Shown here: in pieces, positions 25,601 to 38,000 of the stretch
Layout: each line of letters starts with the position of its first letter
Numbering within the stretch: position 1 is the stretch's first letter
Origin: Imbricaverruca yamaguchii
Lineage: Eukaryota > Arthropoda > Thecostraca > Neoverrucidae
Assembly: GCA_034440575.1 (NCBI GenBank)
Contig: JAOTOL010001570.1
Span: 753,501-817,500, forward strand
DNA length: 64,000 nucleotides
Direction: 5' to 3'
Program-made: the position numbers and the translations under genes
The notes under the pieces: generated by a model
Database searches by the model: none
What the model was told of the DNA's origin: nothing
Seen by the model: only the letters and a program-made list of their open reading frames with translations

Positions 25601-27500
25601 CCACTGTAAAAAAAAAAAAATGTACCCAAAGAATGCCCTTCCATTGGCCAGAATAGCAGGCACACCTTTTTCAAAATTATCTACATGGACAGAATATAGT
25701 TGTTTAATTGGTTATGTATATGCAATTGGACAATCATGCTTCAGTTTGCATCATCTGCTGTGTCAATTGTTAGTGATGTAATTTTGCATGTTGAATAACT
25801 TGCTTGGATGTAATGTCCCAAAGGAATTATATTTAAAAGCTTTAGATAAACTTCAGATGTTCCAGGCCATGTTTTTTCTTCTAGTTTGTCCTCATGCACT
25901 TTTATATAAATACATGCTGAGCTAGCAACCTTCTTGAAGATATGAAAAGGAATAATCTGACAACTATAAGAACAAATATTTGCATTTTGAACAAGAGGTT
26001 ATGGTTGAATCATCTCCCACGACATTCAGAAACATGCTTCTGCCAAGTTTTTCCATGAGGTATCATTTAGCTTAAGGTAATAATACCCATGTACTTTAAT
26101 GTACTCAAATAAGTTTTAGCTCGAATTTAAACAAAATGTTTGTAGCTGGTTGAATCAATATGGTAGCACTGTATTATGTTAGTTGCGATTTGCACCTAAG
26201 CAAATACTTGTTGAAGTATATCAATTATTTTAAAATATGTCAGTTACAGTGTATCAGGGAAATGTATCCCATTGAAGTAGGTTAATATTGTGTTATTTTA
26301 ACCTATTTTCACCCTGGTGGTGTTTAAAACTTATTTTATTCACAAAATATACCCCATGTATTCCAACAAATTAAATAGGTCCTGGTGTTCCTTTTTTTTT
26401 TTTGGGGGGGGTAAAATAGTATTCCCAACTATGGAAGTAATTTACAAAAATGGAAGGTTTCCAAGAATTCAAAATATAACCATTGTTTCCCTAACTGCGA
26501 TAGGTGGGTTCTGTCATTCTGTTGGGCAGTGGTATGCCTATTGCTATATCTGTGCATATATTAACTTCAGTTTTCTATTGGTAGACTGTGCCAATTCTAG
26601 TTGTCAGCTGGGGTCAGGATTGGAAATTCTGTACCTTATCATGTAAAATAATATCTCCAGGAAATGCTACTTTCCATTTACCACTGGAAAGTGGTATTGT
26701 ATTCTTGAAGATTGAAATGGTATGATCATACTCCCCTTTTATGACTATGACTGTATGATACCAAGATGTGTGTTGTTTGACCCAAACTTGCAGTTTTACA
26801 TTCCCTTACAAGTGCACCACAGAGCCATGAAGTACATCCTGGTATGTATTGTGCACTTCCGTTTTGAATGACAGATAAGTAGTTAGATAGGTATTGGTAG
26901 ACAGGTAGGATGCTGACTGATATCTCCTTATCATTCAGGGTATGTTATTCAATAGGGTTTTGAGTATATTTTTATTGAAGCCTGTAGCAGCCTACTTTTA
27001 TTGAAGCATCTTCCATCAACAGGTTTAACCCAGATATCCTGTTTGGCTCCTTTAAGTATGAACACTTAATGAATTTATTATTTTATGACTTACATTTTAA
27101 GGCTGGTTTTGCTATACTTGTTACTTATGGTATGTCAAAGAAGCCCTGTAGCTCACTTTGATGAAAACATGTGGACTGGACATAATGAAACTTCCTGCAT
27201 ATATCAGGAAAAAGAAGGCCTGAAGAATGCACATGCTTGTGACATTATATCTGTTCTTTCTCACACATAGGAAAATAAACCATATGATTGGGTGTTTAAG
27301 AAATCAATGAGTTAGATAATGTCAATATAATAATATTCTTCTTTTTAGGGAGTCACATGGCTGATTATCACATCAGGTTAGACAAATCAAGACTTTCTCT
27401 CAGCTCTTTGATAATCCAGTCTTCACACTTTGTGATTTTAGCCATTTTTATCCCAATTTACTACTATATAGTTAATGTTATAGGTTGTTTAACCCATGCC
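19700..27500. other. gene-free, AT-rich, CpG-poor block
   Basis: No exon or SINE was recognised. CpG is nearly absent over long stretches (for example 21000-23000), unlike both flanks. It contains GGTTAGG-like words, degenerate GAGTCA-rich sequence near 22500-22800, and the direct duplication at 23158/23510. Confidence 0.8.
23158..23770. repeat. diverged direct duplication (two copies about 350 bp apart)
   Basis: 23158-23365 and 23510-23770 share, in order, TGGAA, GGTAACAAGAAAAG-type, CCTCCATAAA, ACAAATGG, TTTAGGT and GCCTTCATAA..GTATTCTGAA. Gaps differ, so the duplication is old. Confidence 0.75.
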
Positions 27501-27519
27501 TTCTTTCCTGTCAAATCCT

Positions 27520-28195
27520 CCCACCCCATCTCAGGGGTGGTTGAAGGACCCCCTCTAAAATCCAAACTAAGCAGCACACGAAAACGAAAGAGGTGTCATC
27601 GGAAAGTGCTCGATGAGTAGGATCCGGTCCACCCCCAAAATAATGTTCCCCAAAAGTGACGTCACCAGGTGGGCTAGATTTTCACGACTTTTCACAACTT
27701 GCATTATGTTTTTTACTCTGGGGAGTTCATTTTGGGGGATATATGAAAAAAAAAAATTTATTTGGAATGAGAAAAGGACAGCGAAATCGACTAGGGCTAT
27801 AATTTTTTGGAGCCCCCTAAAAATAAAAAAAAATCATATTTGTTTTCAAGTTTGTATTTAATCTTCCTTTTCCAATGGGTAGAGCAGACCCAGAACTGTT
27901 GTTGGAAGTCAACTTTCCTCTAATAAAAAATGCGTACTTTAGCCAGAATCCTGTGCTTGTACTGCAATATGACAAAATTTGTATGTAAAATTTGTATGTA
28001 GTCAAAAACGAAAAAGAAAAAGACAAATTCAACTCGTACGTTTTGTTGCATCCGTAAAGATAAGCAAACGCTGAAAGTTTCATTAAAATATCTGTATCCG
28101 TTAAAGTATGACGACTGGTTGAACTTTTTTGCAGGTGACCTCACTTGACCTTGATTCCCCCGATTGAAGATTCCCCGAGACGGGACGGGTTAACA
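27520..28195 (+). repeat. interspersed repeat R2, copy 2
   Basis: Same ordered landmarks as 5060-5520 in the opposite orientation, about 200 bp longer. It ends near CGAGACGGGACGGGTTAAC. No coding capacity is visible. Confidence 0.8.
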
Positions 28196-28300
28196 TGCGC
28201 CCTGGAGGGGGTTGGGGGATGAAATCTGCTCTCTAAGTTTTTCATGCATAACTCCAGATTTTACCGGTCGATATACGCAATTTGTGTACCTGCTTAGAAA

Positions 28301-28540
<240 letters not shown>

Positions 28541-28692
28541 TATTGCTTGTTGTTATAAAGATAATGTGTTCATGAACGGATCCATGTGTCCGCTGCTCTA
28601 ACCACATTAATTTTGGACAGCTTCAATTTCAGGCCGGCATATTTCGGACCGAACGAAATTTATCATTCGGCGGCGGACACGGACGGCCGCCC

Positions 28693-29063
28693 ATGCAGCA
28701 GCCACGCAGACAGCTGACGCTGTTTCAAGCCGGCTTCAAGAAGGATGGCGTCCCGATGGCTCTGCCGCCGCCGCCGACTCTCGCCTCGACCGGCCGGGGT
28801 TCGACCACCGCCCGCCCGTCGACCGGCCGAGGTTCGACCACCGCCCGCCCGTCGACCGGCCGAGGTTCGACCACCGCCCGCCCGTCGACCGGCCGAGGCT
28901 CGACCACCGCCCGGCCGTCGACCGGTCGAGGTTCGACCACCGCCCGCCCGTCGGCCGGCCGAGGCTCGACGGTTCACCAACCGTCGGGCAGCGATGACGT
29001 CATCCTCATTGAGGACGACGACGACGACATGCTGCTGGTGCAGGCACTGGAGGAGAGCATGAG
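28693..29063 (+). CDS. FANCM: FANCM exon 1 (start codon, TLFQ motif, coding minisatellite, acidic patch)
   Basis: The ATG at 28693 opens a 123-codon exon that ends in phase 2 at the donor AG|GTAGGG. It encodes RRQLTLFQAGF, which matches the conserved start of vertebrate FANCM. A low-complexity stretch of about six 11-residue units (type STGRGSTTARP) follows. The exon closes with an acidic run DEDDDDDMLLVQALEESM, equivalent to the acidic segment before the helicase core. The unit length of 33 bp keeps the frame open whatever the copy number. Confidence 0.9.
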
Positions 29064-32000
29064 GTAGGGTCGAATATATACCAACCAGAGGGAGATGAGC
29101 GCTCTGCCGGCTCGATTCAGCGTCAGCACGCTGGTTTTCCATGCAATCTCGCAGCAATATCCACTTTGCATGTGGTGTAGTTCGCAAACAAATTGACATT
29201 GCGAATCTTTGCTCAGATTGTTTGATTGTCATCCTTAAAAAATGTCCCAGGTATGCCATTAGCTAAACTCAGAACACCAGCGGTGAATATCGAGTGGGCT
29301 GTGATCCGATGGGGTCTGTCGAGCTTTATAGTTAGACAACCATCTGCCTGGTGTCAGGGAATGTGGAGCATGCAGATTACGTCCAAATGACTGTGGTATT
29401 GCGGAGCATTGACTAGGTGTGACGCATTGTTAAAATAATGGTTTTTCGTTAGGTGTGAGATGTCGAAACGAGCACAGTGGGATGTCGAGATGTGTGATGA
29501 AATTAGTGTCATTTTACATCCTTTGGAAGCCTTAGATTCAAATTTGAGCCAACAATGTGCTTATGACTTCATTAGCACCTTCATTAGTTGTTTTGAGATT
29601 CATAATTTAAGAAAAGCTGTATTCGGAGTAGCGAGAAAAAACCTATTCTGTACACTGATGCTGTGTACCAGGTCGCATTTGGAAATATCTTACCTGAAAT
29701 TGCATTGCGAAATGTTCGTGCATCATCATCCCTTATCGAGAGCATGATCATGATACTTACAAACGAGGTACTGTTAGAAAGGAGGCACTATGACTTCATA
29801 AGCACGAATCAAAAAGTAGGATGTCGATACTTCCTTGGAGAAAGATGACGGTTACATGTTCAGAACGTGGTATATTCCACCCTATTCCACGAATAATTTA
29901 ACACTGGTGTGACGTCAATAACAGCATGCTATAGTTCCACCCTGAGGCTGTGGACCGCACCATGTTCGTTTCATGCCAAAGGAATTGTGATGGTTAGCCT
30001 GGTTTGCGACCCATGTGCGGCAATGTCACTCAGACTGAGAATGTATCACTACTCACTTTGCTGGACCGATAGTTGCATGAACTGAGTCCGTCGTATATGT
30101 CTTGGCCAAATGGCCATTATATTCACACCCTGTTCGTGGATGTCGTCGGTGTTGTCTTCACATGTCGCACCAACCTGCTGCAATCAGCTGGATGGTTGGA
30201 TTGGATTGTGGCTTTACGACGCACTCAGTAGTGGAGGCCGTATGGCGTCGCCTGCCTCTCACCCTTGCAGGAAGGGCGGGCATCGCGGGGAATCCAACCC
30301 CATACCTCTGGCTTGCCAGGCACTCGGCTTAACCACGGAGCTACCGACGCCCCTCAGCGGGATGGCATTGCGGATGAAAATTTTGTGGTGAAGCACCATG
30401 GAAGTAGACTTATGGAATAAGTTTCTATGAAAGGTTAATAACTTTCTGTGGAAGAAAATGCCATGGGATATTAACTTGTATCAAACAGTGCTCACGTTGT
30501 CTGCACATAATGGTTGGCATGGCTGGGCTTTGTGCTGCCCTTTTTTGGCGATGTCGAAAGTCAGCCTTCGAGAGGTTTCTGCTCACGTGTGTTTTTCCAC
30601 CTGTATTTTAGAACCTTGAGACCCGACCTGTAGTATCGAGCTAGGTCAGTGGACATCTTCCGTCGTTGCCCTCGCTTCGTCCCACGTGGGAACCTTGCTG
30701 TAGCTCCGGCTGCGACTCCGGCGGCTGTGTAGGACTTTCATGACCAGAACACCTGTGGTCGCCTCGTTCGATGTTTTCTTTTCTAACGTGCGACCTCCAT
30801 CGTGACGGTTGTTCTCGCTGCTTCAGAAATCAGGCAGCGGCACCGCCTCCTCCGGCACCATCGGCCACCGCCCTGGAGACGCTGCCGGGCTTCGACGTAC
30901 CCGCCGGCGGGTCGTGGGTGTACCCGGTCAACTACCCGACCCGCCAGTACCAGCTGGACATGGTGCAGGCGGCCCTCTACCACAATACGCTCGTGTGTCT
31001 GCCCACCGGTGAGGAGGGCAGCGGGTGTGACGATGTCACTGTCCACCGATAAGAAGGGTAGCGGGCGTGACGGTGACACTGCCCACCGGTGAGAAGGGCA
31101 GCAGGCGTGACGATGTCACTGCCCACCGATAAGAAGGGTAGCGGGCGTGACGGTGACACTGCCCACCGGTGAGAAGGGCAGCAGGCGTGACGATGTCACT
31201 GCCCACCAGGGAGAATACAAAGGACTGGGCGCTACATGACCAATGTAGTCGATGCGCCCTTAAGCCCTAATAACTAACAAAGGACGGCAGTGTTGCCACC
31301 TACCCTTGACAGCTTTCAGAGATTGAAATCGATACTATTCACGCGAGGACGCTGTTTTTTTTTTGTTTGTTCAGGTATGGCTTGACTTGAACGAGGCTGT
31401 ACAATAATTTATTGGCGAACGCCTTCTTTTTCAACGAGTAACCCATTCATGAATTGGTTGATGGTGTAAATTGGTTTCCGAAGTACTGCCTGCTACCAGA
31501 AAATGTTCGCTGGACATATTGACGCGCCGTACTATTTTCGTCATCCACGATGCACACCCCCAGCCCCCAACTGACGCTGGAGATGGCGACCGTTCCACGT
31601 CAGCCATCGTGTGTCATGTGCCGTGTGTGATAATTGTCATATGATTGCTGCTGGAAATCCCCAGCACCGAATAATTGCCACCAACGAGGCAGTAGCCCGA
31701 AAGAGTCGTGTCTTAATTGCAATTTTTGCCAACTTCAGGATAATATTGCCTCTGAACTGATCTGAATTGCTGTTCAACGAAATGTATGGTGAGACGCTTC
31801 ACCCGTGTAAGAGACCCAGCATTTGTCTCTAGGAGGCAAGAGGATAGTCAGTAAAACAGCAGGATGAGTTTCTGGAGAGGATGGTACTCTTAATGTAAAC
31901 AATCCGGGAACGGCATATGCTTCAACCCCGATCGCGACCCCTTCCTGATAATTCAACACATAGGGCAGGTCGCATTTTGTCCCAAAGAAGGCTGTCCGGT

Positions 32001-35000
32001 GAAAATGCAGGACTACCCTGACATTCCAGGTCTGGGCAAGACATTCATTGCGGCTGTGCTGATGTATAACTTCTACCGATGGTACCCGCGGGGCAAGATT
32101 GTCTTCATGGCTCCCACCAGGCCTCTGGTAGCACAGCAGATCAACGCCTGCTACCAGGTCATGGGAATCTCGCGCGAAGACACGGCCGAGGTCACAGGTC
32201 AGTCACAGGTGATGTCAGGTCGCGCGCCCGTAAGGAGTCTGATTTCGCGCCCCTGCGGTGCGTTGCACACAGCGATGTCTTGTTTGAATAGTATCCCTTC
32301 TCACTATCTGGTGGTGCCAGTTTATGCCCAACTGTAAAATATTCCGTTATTTTTGGCATTAAGTCTGACACCGATTGAACATGCAGCTGTTTATAGATGC
32401 CATGGTAATTCTATCGGCAGACATTAGATTACCAATTCCTAAGTCTTGCGACCGCATCCCACAATCGGCGTGATTTGGGCGTTGGTTCGCAATTTGTGGA
32501 CTGCCGCATAATCGCAATATGTCGATGGTGTTTGTGGTTTTGTGATGACGTTTCCGTATGTTCCTACGCATCGACGCTGCCCTCCATCAGCTACCCAGAC
32601 ACCGAGCCACCAAACAAATGATAATCCGGATGTTTTCCCTGTACTGTGAAGGTTTTGGTGGATAGGAACCATGTTACACCGTAGCACGACTGAAAGCAAT
32701 TTGCGATCCTCTCATGCTGTTATCTCACGTCGTGCACGTGTCGTGTACCTTTGCAAGGTCTCCACCGCTATAACCATCCATCTCCCTCCGAATGTTGCTC
32801 CCCGCCGTGACCTTGTTCCATGTTGCGACGGAACGCGTTGTGTCTTATTGTGTTCTCCTATTCTGCTCGCGCGCCGTGGTGGAGTCCGTATGTCCCCGCG
32901 CCGCGCCTCTCCCTCCTTGGCAGGGTCCGTATGTCCCCGCGCCGCGCCTCTCCCTCCTTGGCAGGGTCCGTATGTCCCCGCGCCTCGCCTTGGCAGGGTC
33001 CGTATGTCCCCGCGCCGCGCCTCTCCCTCCTTGGCAGGGTCCGTATGTCCCCGCGCCGCGCCTCTCCCTCCTTGGCAGGGTCCGTATGTCCCCGCGCCGC
33101 GCCTCTCCCGCCCTGGCAGGGTCCGTGCGTCCCCGCGCCGCGCCTCTCCCTCCTTGGCAGGGTCCGTATGTCCCCGCGCCGCGCCTCTCCCGCCCTGGCA
33201 GGGTCCGTATGTCCCCGCGCCGCGCCTCTCCCGCCCTGGCAGGGTCCGTATGTCCCCGCGCCGCGCCTCTCCCGCCCTGGCAGGGTCCGTATGTCCCCGC
33301 GCCGCGCCTCTCTCGCCTTGGCAGGGTCCGTGCGTCCCCTCAACATTCCTGCCCCGCTCCGGCAGGCTCCATGTCGCCGGCGAACCGCCGCGGTGTGTGG
33401 ACGTCCCGGCGCGTGTTCTTCCTGACGCCGCAGGTGCTCAGCAACGACCTCATCACCGGCTCGTGCCCCGCCGAGCTGCTTCGCTGCGTCGTCGTCGACG
33501 AGGCGCATAAGGTCGGTCTCGATGCGGACTGCATGTACTTAAATGTACGTGAGGTGATCAGGCTGGACGCGCTGGGAAGTGTGGATGTTTGCGCAGATTT
33601 GTGTGGTGGATGGGTCGTTTTTTTTTGTATTTCGTGAGTGTGATGGTTCATTGTGTGATGAATTGTGAAGTTGTGCCATGAATAGGCCATGACTGTTTTG
33701 TTTTGCTTTGCATGTTTTTTCTCGATGCAGCTAGGTGCAGATCTCGTATGTGCTATCGTATTCACTGCTTGGTGGTCATGTATTCTTTGCGGCGCCTTAA
33801 CTGCGATGGACACATCACGTCAATTTCGCAATGTTCAGTCTGAAGCCTACTATTTATGCTTTTACCATGTGTTCTGGTTAGGAAACAATTTCTGGGCTCA
33901 ATGAGATGCATCGCAGGTATTTATGCTGGTCATTTACAAGGTGAATTACGATGAGGTCCGCAGGATTTATCCAGGGCCGATGTGTATCGCACAGTTGTAT
34001 TTATTGCATGCTGGTGAAGCACAGGAACATGGCAGCTATGTGATTTGATCTGCAGTTACATGTTGTTGACCACCATCTCGGGTACCGATTTTTGTCCCAT
34101 TCTGATGAACGCCCCTGTGCAGGTGGCTGGGCCGACCGCTGTGTTCCTTGTTTCAGGCATTAGGAAACCACGCCTACTGCCAGGTGGTACGCGAACTGCT
34201 GCGACATAACACTCAGTTCCGCGTCCTCGCACTCAGCGCCACACCGGGCAGTGATCTCAAAGCTGTACTGCAGGTAATCGCCGCCAAGTGGGCTGGCGGA
34301 AACTATCGCACCGTCCGTGGTCTAGATCCGCTCACACTTGCGTGGAAAAGTGTGTGGTGGTCGAATAATCCATATCGTAGCCGAAGAGTTGCAGGTTCGA
34401 GGCTCGCTGGCTGCGCGCACTCCCCCGTTCACTTGGGGTAGGAGAGTGACCACGTTGATAGCAAGTCAGGCGAACTCAGTATGGTCACAACTCGGAGCGG
34501 TTTTCGTGGCTATGTTATGAATTTTTTGTGGACACCGACTTGGAATGCAAGCTTGTATTGACTGCCAGGATAAGAGTTTTGCGTTTGAGAATTGACTTCC
34601 GTGTCACGTGGTACCATTCAAGTACAATATTTTATGCACATACTTTGTGACACTATTTTGAAGTCAATGTGATTGAAACGCTTGCTATGCGTATCTTCCT
34701 TTTTGTGTTTTCTTGCGCATTCCCAAGTCTTAATGCAAGGCCAAAAATACATTCCTGCATCTGGTTGAATCCAGATGGTGGCATCGCTGTCCACTACCTA
34801 CCGATCGGGATTCCAACTCTGCCACGGCGTTTCGAAACATACATGTGTCTGCCTTTGTCTGCCAGTGCAGCGTTGGGTCTACACCGGTGCCTTATGCCCG
34901 CAATGTGTTCAACCCAAGACACCTCCCTCTGTCATTGGCTCCAGCCGTGGTACACCGTCCGTCAGTCAGCTCAGCTGGGACGTCTCCCGGTGCGCGAGGC

Positions 35001-38000
35001 TGTGAATGCCACTCGACGTGGCCGCCGAGCTGGGCGTAACCCGATCGTGTTGCGTCACGTCACGCAACGTCTAGCGAGCCGGGGTGCGACCGTCCACTGT
35101 GCGCGCGCTGTCGCCAGGTGATCTCGAACCTGCTCATCTCCCGAGTGGAGGCGCGCTCCGAGGATTGCGCCGACATAACGCCCTACACCCACGAGCGTCG
35201 GCTGGAGAAGGTGGTGGTGCGCCTCGGCGAGCAGCTCACCAGCATCCGCCGACAGTACATGCAGGTCAGCACCTGCCGACGGCCGCCTGCCACACCGTCA
35301 CACTGCGACGTCATGTGTGGCGTGGCCGTAATCTGACGTGAGGTGTGGCGCTGACGTAATATGATGTAGCCTATACCACGGCCATGGTATGACCCCACGT
35401 GTGGCACGGTCATAGTATGACCGTGGTATATTATGTGTCTTACGCTGTGTTTTGTGGCCATACTATGGCGTCACTTGTGGACGGGGGCCGAGTAGTTAAT
35501 CCCGCGGTCCACCGGCGAAACAGTGTGGGCGCGCCATTAGCCGTGAAGGTGCATAAAGTACGTCAAAAACCACCCAATAAACTGACGTCACTTGTGGGGT
35601 GGCCGCAGTATGACGTCACAGCGATACAGTTTATTGTTTATTGTTTATTGGTTGGTTCACGACACACTTTATGCACATTCACGGCTAATGGCGCCGCCCG
35701 CACTGTTTCGCCGGTGGGCCGCGGGATTGGGCAATGTCCTGAGTGGCGCTAGAGTCGAACCCGGGACCTTTGGTACCCATAGCCCGACACCTTAACCACT
35801 CGGCCATCCCCGCCCCACAGCGATACAGTTATAATCTAGTGGTATACAGTAGCCAGATTGCGATTGCAAAATGGCACCTCGAAAATGTTAGTGAACTACT
35901 GCTCCAGCCGAAGGCATCGACATCGTTCAACAACAGATTGCCTTGACATTGAAGCTGTATTGCACTTCGAGGTGATTTTCCTTTTGGGGGCAGATAATAT
36001 ACGCCTTTGTGCTGAACGTGCGGTGCTTGCCTGCATTTGGCAGGTGGTGAGCGTGTTTGTGTCTCGGCTGATCAGACAGAAGGTCATCTACACCAGGGAC
36101 GAGATGACCCTGACCAAGTACCAGCTGCTGAGGGCTCGCGAAGCGTTCAAGTGAGTGGCGCTGCCTCTGAACCAACTAACCGCCTCCGGGACTTTGTGTC
36201 ACTGGGCTGTGCCGGAGGCGTTCCTGATCCGCTCTGACTGAGTTTAGTCACTTTGACGGTATCGACTCACTTTGACTAGCCAAAAGCGAAATCTTGCCGT
36301 ATCTGGCTGTGCCGCTGGCGGTGTGCCGGTCTGCACTGGCGCTTTCTATCGTCACGAGCTAAACTTGCGTGCATATTCGTTCTGGTTGGGCCTCGGCTTT
36401 GGCAGACCAGCTGGCTGGCGACGCGGTTGGTTCGCTGCCTCGGCCGCCTGGCAGCTGCTGTGTCGGAGCGTTAATATCGTGCTGCAGTATCGGCTGCAAA
36501 TGTGCCGTCTGACTGCAGTTGCACCATCTGGCAACGTGTCCTCTTGGTATGCAAGAAGCTCTGCTCCAGATTGACCCGGCCGTGATCCGTGAGGAATATT
36601 CAGCAGTGACATTGACTGTCACCTGTGATGCACCGCGCGCTCCGACCAGCGTTCATGTCTTGGCTTTACCAGGCGTATGACGTCTGGACTGGCACTGTAT
36701 CCTTGACTGGATAAATCAATCCCATAGTGTGTATGCCTGTGAGTGTGTGTGCATGTGCATGATCGTGCTCGAGTAGTGTGGAATGTGCAGACAAAGTGTA
36801 TGCTGAGGTGATATGTATACGTTGCGGTTGCAATTGGATAGTTCGATCATAACTGCTTTTCTGTCCCACGGAATTATATGCTATTGGATGAGAGATTGCG
36901 TTAAATATACGCTCTTGTTCATTTACTTGCTTGTCTGGGCCGGTGCACTGGCCTCTCGCCTCTGAATTTTGTGTAAGTCCTCTGACTCATGATGCATGGC
37001 GTGCGGTCCGGTGCATCGACTACTGACTCGTATCCCTTCAGCAACTTCCGGCCTCAACAACCACAGTGACACCTGACTCATGTACCGCGGCTGTGGCTAC
37101 TGGCCGCTGCCTCTGAACTGACCCAATCCGACCTCTGAACCGGAACAGGGAGCCTTAACATCTGGACCGCTGTTCTAACTTCCGAATCACTATAGTGACC
37201 GTGACCTGTAGACCATCGCAGTATCCCCTGACGCCCTGACCGATACACTGGCCAGTGACCGACGATGGTATGGCTATCGCATGGCCGGCGAACTTGATAT
37301 GCCCATAAACTCCAATAACCAACCAGCCAACTGGCCAGTGACCCTGACCCCGAGTCTGTGGCCAACAGGGAGTCGCCGCCGCCGGGCATCGGCGGTCGAC
37401 AGGCGGCCATGGTGGACAGCGACTTGGTCATGTGCATGTCGCTGTACCACGCGCTGGAGTTGCTGCAGCTGCACGGGGCACGCAGCTTCTACACGTTCCT
37501 GCAGAGTGAGTGCTACTATTACTACTAGCCGTTTTGTATGTTAATTGTATGCGTGTATTTATGTATTGGGGTACTTCTGGCTATCCACCCGTGCGTAGTC
37601 ATTCCAGCCCCAACGTTAACAGTAAGAAATCACTATATGATGAACATGGTCAATGTGCCTTAAAGCCCCCCCCCCACACCCAAAGAGTAAGAAATCAGAG
37701 TATGCGTGGTTGCATATCATGCGCATGCTTCCCGACACGCCCAACAAAGCGGAGCACATGTCAGTGGTGACATTCTGAGCACTTGCTAGCACTTTCGGAT
37801 GAAGCATGTGGTTTGGATGCACTGCGTATGTGCATCACAATTCACTAGCAGGCCAAAATGTGTGCGTTCAACATGCTGATGTGTTGTGTGAGATTATAGG
37901 CCAAACTTTCTGGTATGACTCCTTTTGGATTGACACTACGAGTTCTGAACACGTAGCATACGTTTGTTATTTGTTTGCCAGGTGGAGGTAGTGTGATTGA

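Noticed and set aside
32671..33637. Frames of about 280 codons before the DEAH exon
   Set aside because: The 41-bp array is open in all frames; only 33366-33511 matches FANCM.
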